DNA of 64,000 bases from an uncultured Clostridia bacterium. Its GTDB lineage: Bacteria; Bacillota; Clostridia; Christensenellales; Aristaeellaceae. Below the pieces are notes generated by a model that worked only from the letters and a program-made list of their open reading frames with translations, did no database searches and was not told where the DNA came from. The stretch is from NCBI GenBank assembly GCA_946542235.1, contig CAMNKK010000002.1, positions 20,301 to 84,300 of the forward strand. The letters are read 5' to 3'. Numbering within the stretch: position 1 is the first letter of the stretch; every line of letters begins with the position of its first letter. Of this stretch, positions 60,728-64,000 are shown one piece after another. The translations under genes were made by a program, and so were the position numbers.

Positions 60728-63478
60728 ATGCTCTGTGAGGAATGCCATCAGAATGAAGCGAATTTTACCATTTCAGTGATGTCGGGGGAGGAGAACAAAA
60801 CCCGCCACCTGTGCGCTGACTGCATGAGCCGGATGAACGCAGACCTGATGAAGGGAAACCTGCGCAGCTTTTTGCACACCGTGCTGGGCGCTCTGCAGAA
60901 AGGAACCTCCAAGGAAGAGAGAAAGGAATTTTCCATGCCAATATTCGGACGTTTTACCCAGAAAGCGCAGCAGACCCTGCAGCTGGCCCAGCGGATCGCT
61001 TCGGAGCTGCAGATGTCCTATGTGGGAACGGAGCATATCCTGCTCGCCCTGCTGAAAACCGGAGCTTCCGTTCCCCAGGCGGTATCCTCCCGGATGTCCT
61101 TTGACAGCGCGCTGGAGGAAATCCGGGAACGCCTGTCCCAGGAGGATATGACGGCCCAGGGATCCCGCGTTGAGCTGAGCCCGAGAGCCAAGAAGCTGCT
61201 GGAAACCAGCGTGCTGGAATCCCACAAACTGGGACAGAGCTATGTGACGGTGGAGCATTTCTGGCTTGCCATCCTGGGAAGCGACGACGGAGTGGCCGGC
61301 GCGCTGCTGAGAAAGGCGGGAGTCGATCTGTCCGCCGCCCGGGAGGAGCTGCTGCAGCAGATGCGGGAAAACGCGTCTTCCGGGGAAGGGGAAGGCCAGA
61401 ATCCGGGCTTCTTTCCCTTCGCGGCTCAGATACGGGCGGGAAACGCGGGGGAAAACCGGACCGGGCAGAAGTCCGCGCTGGACCAGTACTGCCGTGACCT
61501 GACCGCCGCAGCCGGAAAAAACGAGCTTGATCCGGTGATCGGACGGGACGGGGAGATCCAGCGGATTATCCAGATTCTGATCCGGCGGACCAAGAACAAT
61601 CCGGTGCTGATCGGAGAGCCGGGCGTCGGGAAAAGTGCCGTGGTGGAAGGGCTGGCCCAGCGGATCGTGCAGGGAAACGTGCCTGATATGCTGAACGGAA
61701 AACGGGTGCTGAGCCTGGATATGGGATCTCTGATTGCGGGCACGAAATACCGGGGCGAGTTCGAAGAACGGCTGAAAAACCTGATGGATGAACTGAAAAA
61801 AGCCGGGAACGTTCTTCTGTTCATGGACGAACTGCATACGATCATCGGTGCGGGAAGCAGCGAAGGAAGCCTGGATGCCGCGAACATGCTGAAGCCGGCT
61901 CTGAGCCGGGGCGAAATCCAGTGCATCGGCGCAACCACGCTGGAGGAATACCGGAAGCATATCGAAAAGGACACTGCCCTGGAACGGCGGTTCCAGCCTG
62001 TTACCGTCGGAGAACCCACCGCGGAGGAAGCGCTGAGCATCCTCTATGGCCTCCGGGACAGGTACGAGGCGCACCACCGGGTTCGGATCACGGACGAAGC
62101 GCTGGCGGCGGCGGTGAAGCTGTCCGACCGATACATCCCGGACCGCTTTCTGCCGGACAAGGCTGTGGACCTGATGGATGAGGCTGCGAGCCGCGTTCGG
62201 ATCCAGGCATGCACCACTCCTCCGGATGTGCGGGAGCAGGAGAAAAAGCTGGAGGCGGTGCAGATTGAGAAAAAGGAAGCCATCGCCCACCAGGACTTTG
62301 AGAAGGCAGCCGCCCTGCGGGATCAGGAGCAGAATCTGACCCAGGATATTCAGAAAAAGCGGAACGCGTGGAACAAAACACAGACGACAGCCAGGGACGT
62401 GGTCACGGAAGAGGATATTGCCCAGGTGGTATCCCTGTGGACCGGCATTCCCGTGCAGAAGATGACGGAGAAGGAAGCCCACCGGCTGATGAAGCTGGAA
62501 AAAACACTGCACCAGCGTCTGGTTGGGCAGGAGGAAGCGATCTCCGCGGTGTCCCGGGCGATCCGCCGGGCCAGAGCCGGACTGAAGGATCCGAAGCGGC
62601 CTATCGGAAGCTTTATCTTCCTGGGACCGACGGGCGTCGGAAAGACGGAACTGTGCCGGGCTCTGGGAGAAGCCATGTTCGGGGATGAGGATGCTGTGAT
62701 CCGGCTGGACATGAGCGAATATATGGAAAAGCATACCGTATCCAGGCTGGTGGGATCGCCGCCCGGATATGTGGGATACGAAGAGGGCGGCCAGCTGACG
62801 GAAGCGGTGCGCAGAAAGCCGTACAGCGTGGTTTTGCTGGACGAGGTGGAAAAAGCCCATCCGGATGTGTTCAATATCCTGCTGCAGATTCTGGAGGACG
62901 GAAGACTGACGGACAATACAGGACGTGTTGTCTCCTTCCAGAATACCATCGTGGTCATGACCTCCAATGCGGGTGCGCACACCATCTCCACCAGCCGTTC
63001 CATGGGCTTCGGCGCGGAAGGCCCCCGGAGCCTGAAGGACTATGACGCCATGAAGGACGCGGTCATGAAGGAAGTGAAGGATCTGTTCCGCCCCGAATTC
63101 ATCAACCGCGTGGACGAGCTGATTGTTTTCCATGCCCTGTCGGAGGAGGACATCCTGCAGATTACGGAGATGATGCTGAAGCAGGTGGCGGAGCGCCTGA
63201 AGGACCGGGATATCAAACTGACCTGGGACAAGCCGGTGCGGGAAAAGCTGGCCAGAGACGGCTACGATCCGAAATACGGAGCCCGTCCCCTGCGGAGGCT
63301 GATCCAGCGCACCGTAGAGGATACGCTGAGCGAAGCGCTGCTGGAAGGAAGGGTCACCCTGGGCGAGCCGGTCAGGCTGGGCATCCGCGGAGGGGAAATC
63401 GTAATCCGGGAGCAGAAAAAAACACAGCAAGGCCCTTCCGGGATTCCGGAAGGCGCAAGAATCAAGGCGCAGAAATAA
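60728..63478 (+). CDS. clpC: ClpC-type AAA+ unfoldase with N-terminal McsA/ClpE-like zinc finger fused in frame (possible internal start at 60935)
   Basis: MLCEECHQNEANFTISV...HLCADCMSRM then MPIFGRFTQKAQQTLQLAQ Clp_N repeats; GEPGVGKSAVVEGLAQRI; UVR-like linker; GPTGVGKTELCRALGEAMFG. Confidence 0.95.
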   Translation: MLCEECHQNEANFTISVMSGEENKTRHLCADCMSRMNADLMKGNLRSFLHTVLGALQKGTSKEERKEFSMPIFGRFTQKAQQTLQLAQRIASELQMSYVGTEHILLALLKTGASVPQAVSSRMSFDSALEEIRERLSQEDMTAQGSRVELSPRAKKLLETSVLESHKLGQSYVTVEHFWLAILGSDDGVAGALLRKAGVDLSAAREELLQQMRENASSGEGEGQNPGFFPFAAQIRAGNAGENRTGQKSALDQYCRDLTAAAGKNELDPVIGRDGEIQRIIQILIRRTKNNPVLIGEPGVGKSAVVEGLAQRIVQGNVPDMLNGKRVLSLDMGSLIAGTKYRGEFEERLKNLMDELKKAGNVLLFMDELHTIIGAGSSEGSLDAANMLKPALSRGEIQCIGATTLEEYRKHIEKDTALERRFQPVTVGEPTAEEALSILYGLRDRYEAHHRVRITDEALAAAVKLSDRYIPDRFLPDKAVDLMDEAASRVRIQACTTPPDVREQEKKLEAVQIEKKEAIAHQDFEKAAALRDQEQNLTQDIQKKRNAWNKTQTTARDVVTEEDIAQVVSLWTGIPVQKMTEKEAHRLMKLEKTLHQRLVGQEEAISAVSRAIRRARAGLKDPKRPIGSFIFLGPTGVGKTELCRALGEAMFGDEDAVIRLDMSEYMEKHTVSRLVGSPPGYVGYEEGGQLTEAVRRKPYSVVLLDEVEKAHPDVFNILLQILEDGRLTDNTGRVVSFQNTIVVMTSNAGAHTISTSRSMGFGAEGPRSLKDYDAMKDAVMKEVKDLFRPEFINRVDELIVFHALSEEDILQITEMMLKQVAERLKDRDIKLTWDKPVREKLARDGYDPKYGARPLRRLIQRTVEDTLSEALLEGRVTLGEPVRLGIRGGEIVIREQKKTQQGPSGIPEGARIKAQK

Positions 63479-63484
63479 GCGCAG

Positions 63485-63522
63485 GCCTGCCCGGGCGCCT
63501 TTCTTCAGGCGCCCGGGCAGGC
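63485..63522 (+). terminator. 15-bp perfect GC-rich hairpin downstream of clpC (no clear U-tract)
   Basis: gcctgcccgggcgcc-tttcttca-ggcgcccgggcaggc. Confidence 0.6.
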
Positions 63523-63644
63523 TGCCCCGCCAGGAGATGGCCAGAGAAGCAGAAAAACAGGATGAGTTCCGTGTCCTGAGCGGCGGGCGGAGAATGCGGG
63601 GAAAACACCCTTGTAAATTGTTTTTCCGTTGTATTCAAAAGGGC

Positions 63645-63673
63645 TTGACAGGGAAAGAAAAAGCGGATAAAAT
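63645..63673 (+). promoter_or_regulatory. Predicted tRNA-Gly/tuf promoter (TTGACA-17-TAAAAT)
   Basis: TTGACA 63645-63650, TAAAAT 63668-63673. Confidence 0.75.
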
Positions 63674-63716
63674 AATCTTTGTTCGCAAGTCTTCAGGGGC
63701 TTGTGATGCGGTGCAT

Positions 63717-63790
63717 GCAGGTGTAGCTCAATGGCAGAGCTCCAGCTTCCCAAGCTGGTCACGTGGGTTCGATTCCCATCACCTGCTCCA
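63717..63790 (+). tRNA. tRNA-Gly (anticodon CCC), CCA encoded
   Basis: Acceptor gcaggtg/cacctgc, anticodon stem ccagc-ttcccaa-gctgg, T-arm gtgggttcgattcccat, 3' CCA. Confidence 0.92.
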
Positions 63791-63858
63791 ATTCCGCATC
63801 AACGGCTCGGAAGCAAAATTCTTCGCTTTTGAGCGAGACATTTAAGGAGGAGATTCCA

Positions 63859-64000
63859 ATGGCTAAAGGAAAGTATGAGCGGACTAAACCCCATGTTAAC
63901 ATTGGCACCATCGGACACGTGGACCACGGCAAGACCACGCTGACTGCCGCCATCACCATGACTCTGGCCACCAAGGGCGAAGCCCAGGCCATGCGGTATG
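63859..64000 (+). CDS. tuf: Elongation factor Tu (5' part, continues beyond the window)
   Basis: [42 protein letters not shown]. Confidence 0.97.
   Translation, partial: MAKGKYERTKPHVNIGTIGHVDHGKTTLTAAITMTLATKGEAQAMRY

Overview
The window is a GC-rich, densely coding bacterial chromosome segment, most likely from a Clostridia-type Firmicute; taxonomy is inferred from gene content only. In order it carries: an NlpC/P60-like protein and NahK-like kinase; a DUF368 membrane protein; an MBL-fold protein (-); rpoB-rpoC; rpsF-ssb-rpsR; degV; two adjacent Ami/Opp-type oligopeptide ABC transporter loci (15.5-31.2 kb) flanking a YitT-like gene; an ApbE-like protein; an ACT protein plus UPF0210 pair; obg-yhbY-murC-alr; rsmD-coaD; DAHP synthase and pheA (-); a secreted protein; an acyl-CoA synthetase (-); iorA-iorB-paaK-ACT; a ROK kinase; mutS2; a response regulator / serine hydrolase / histidine kinase trio; aroK; an amino-acid-kinase-family protein; ctsR and a zinc-finger-ClpC fusion; tRNA-Gly; and the 5' end of tuf. 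Most of the window is housekeeping. The unusual region is the pair of Ami/Opp loci. There, one substrate-binding protein reads as a circular permutation, one permease has two DnaJ-type CxxCxGxG zinc-finger repeats in an extracytoplasmic loop, one ATPase has a ~234-aa charged coiled-coil inserted between Walker A and the Q-loop, one ATPase has a two-TM C-terminal tail, and the other locus has its two ATPases fused. A second notable locus is the heat-shock operon: a McsA/ClpE-like zinc finger is fused in frame to ClpC, a canonical ClpC start with its own RBS-like sequence is retained internally, and mcsB is absent. No CRISPR array, transposase, integrase or phage gene was recognised. All family calls come from reading the translations; no database search was run.
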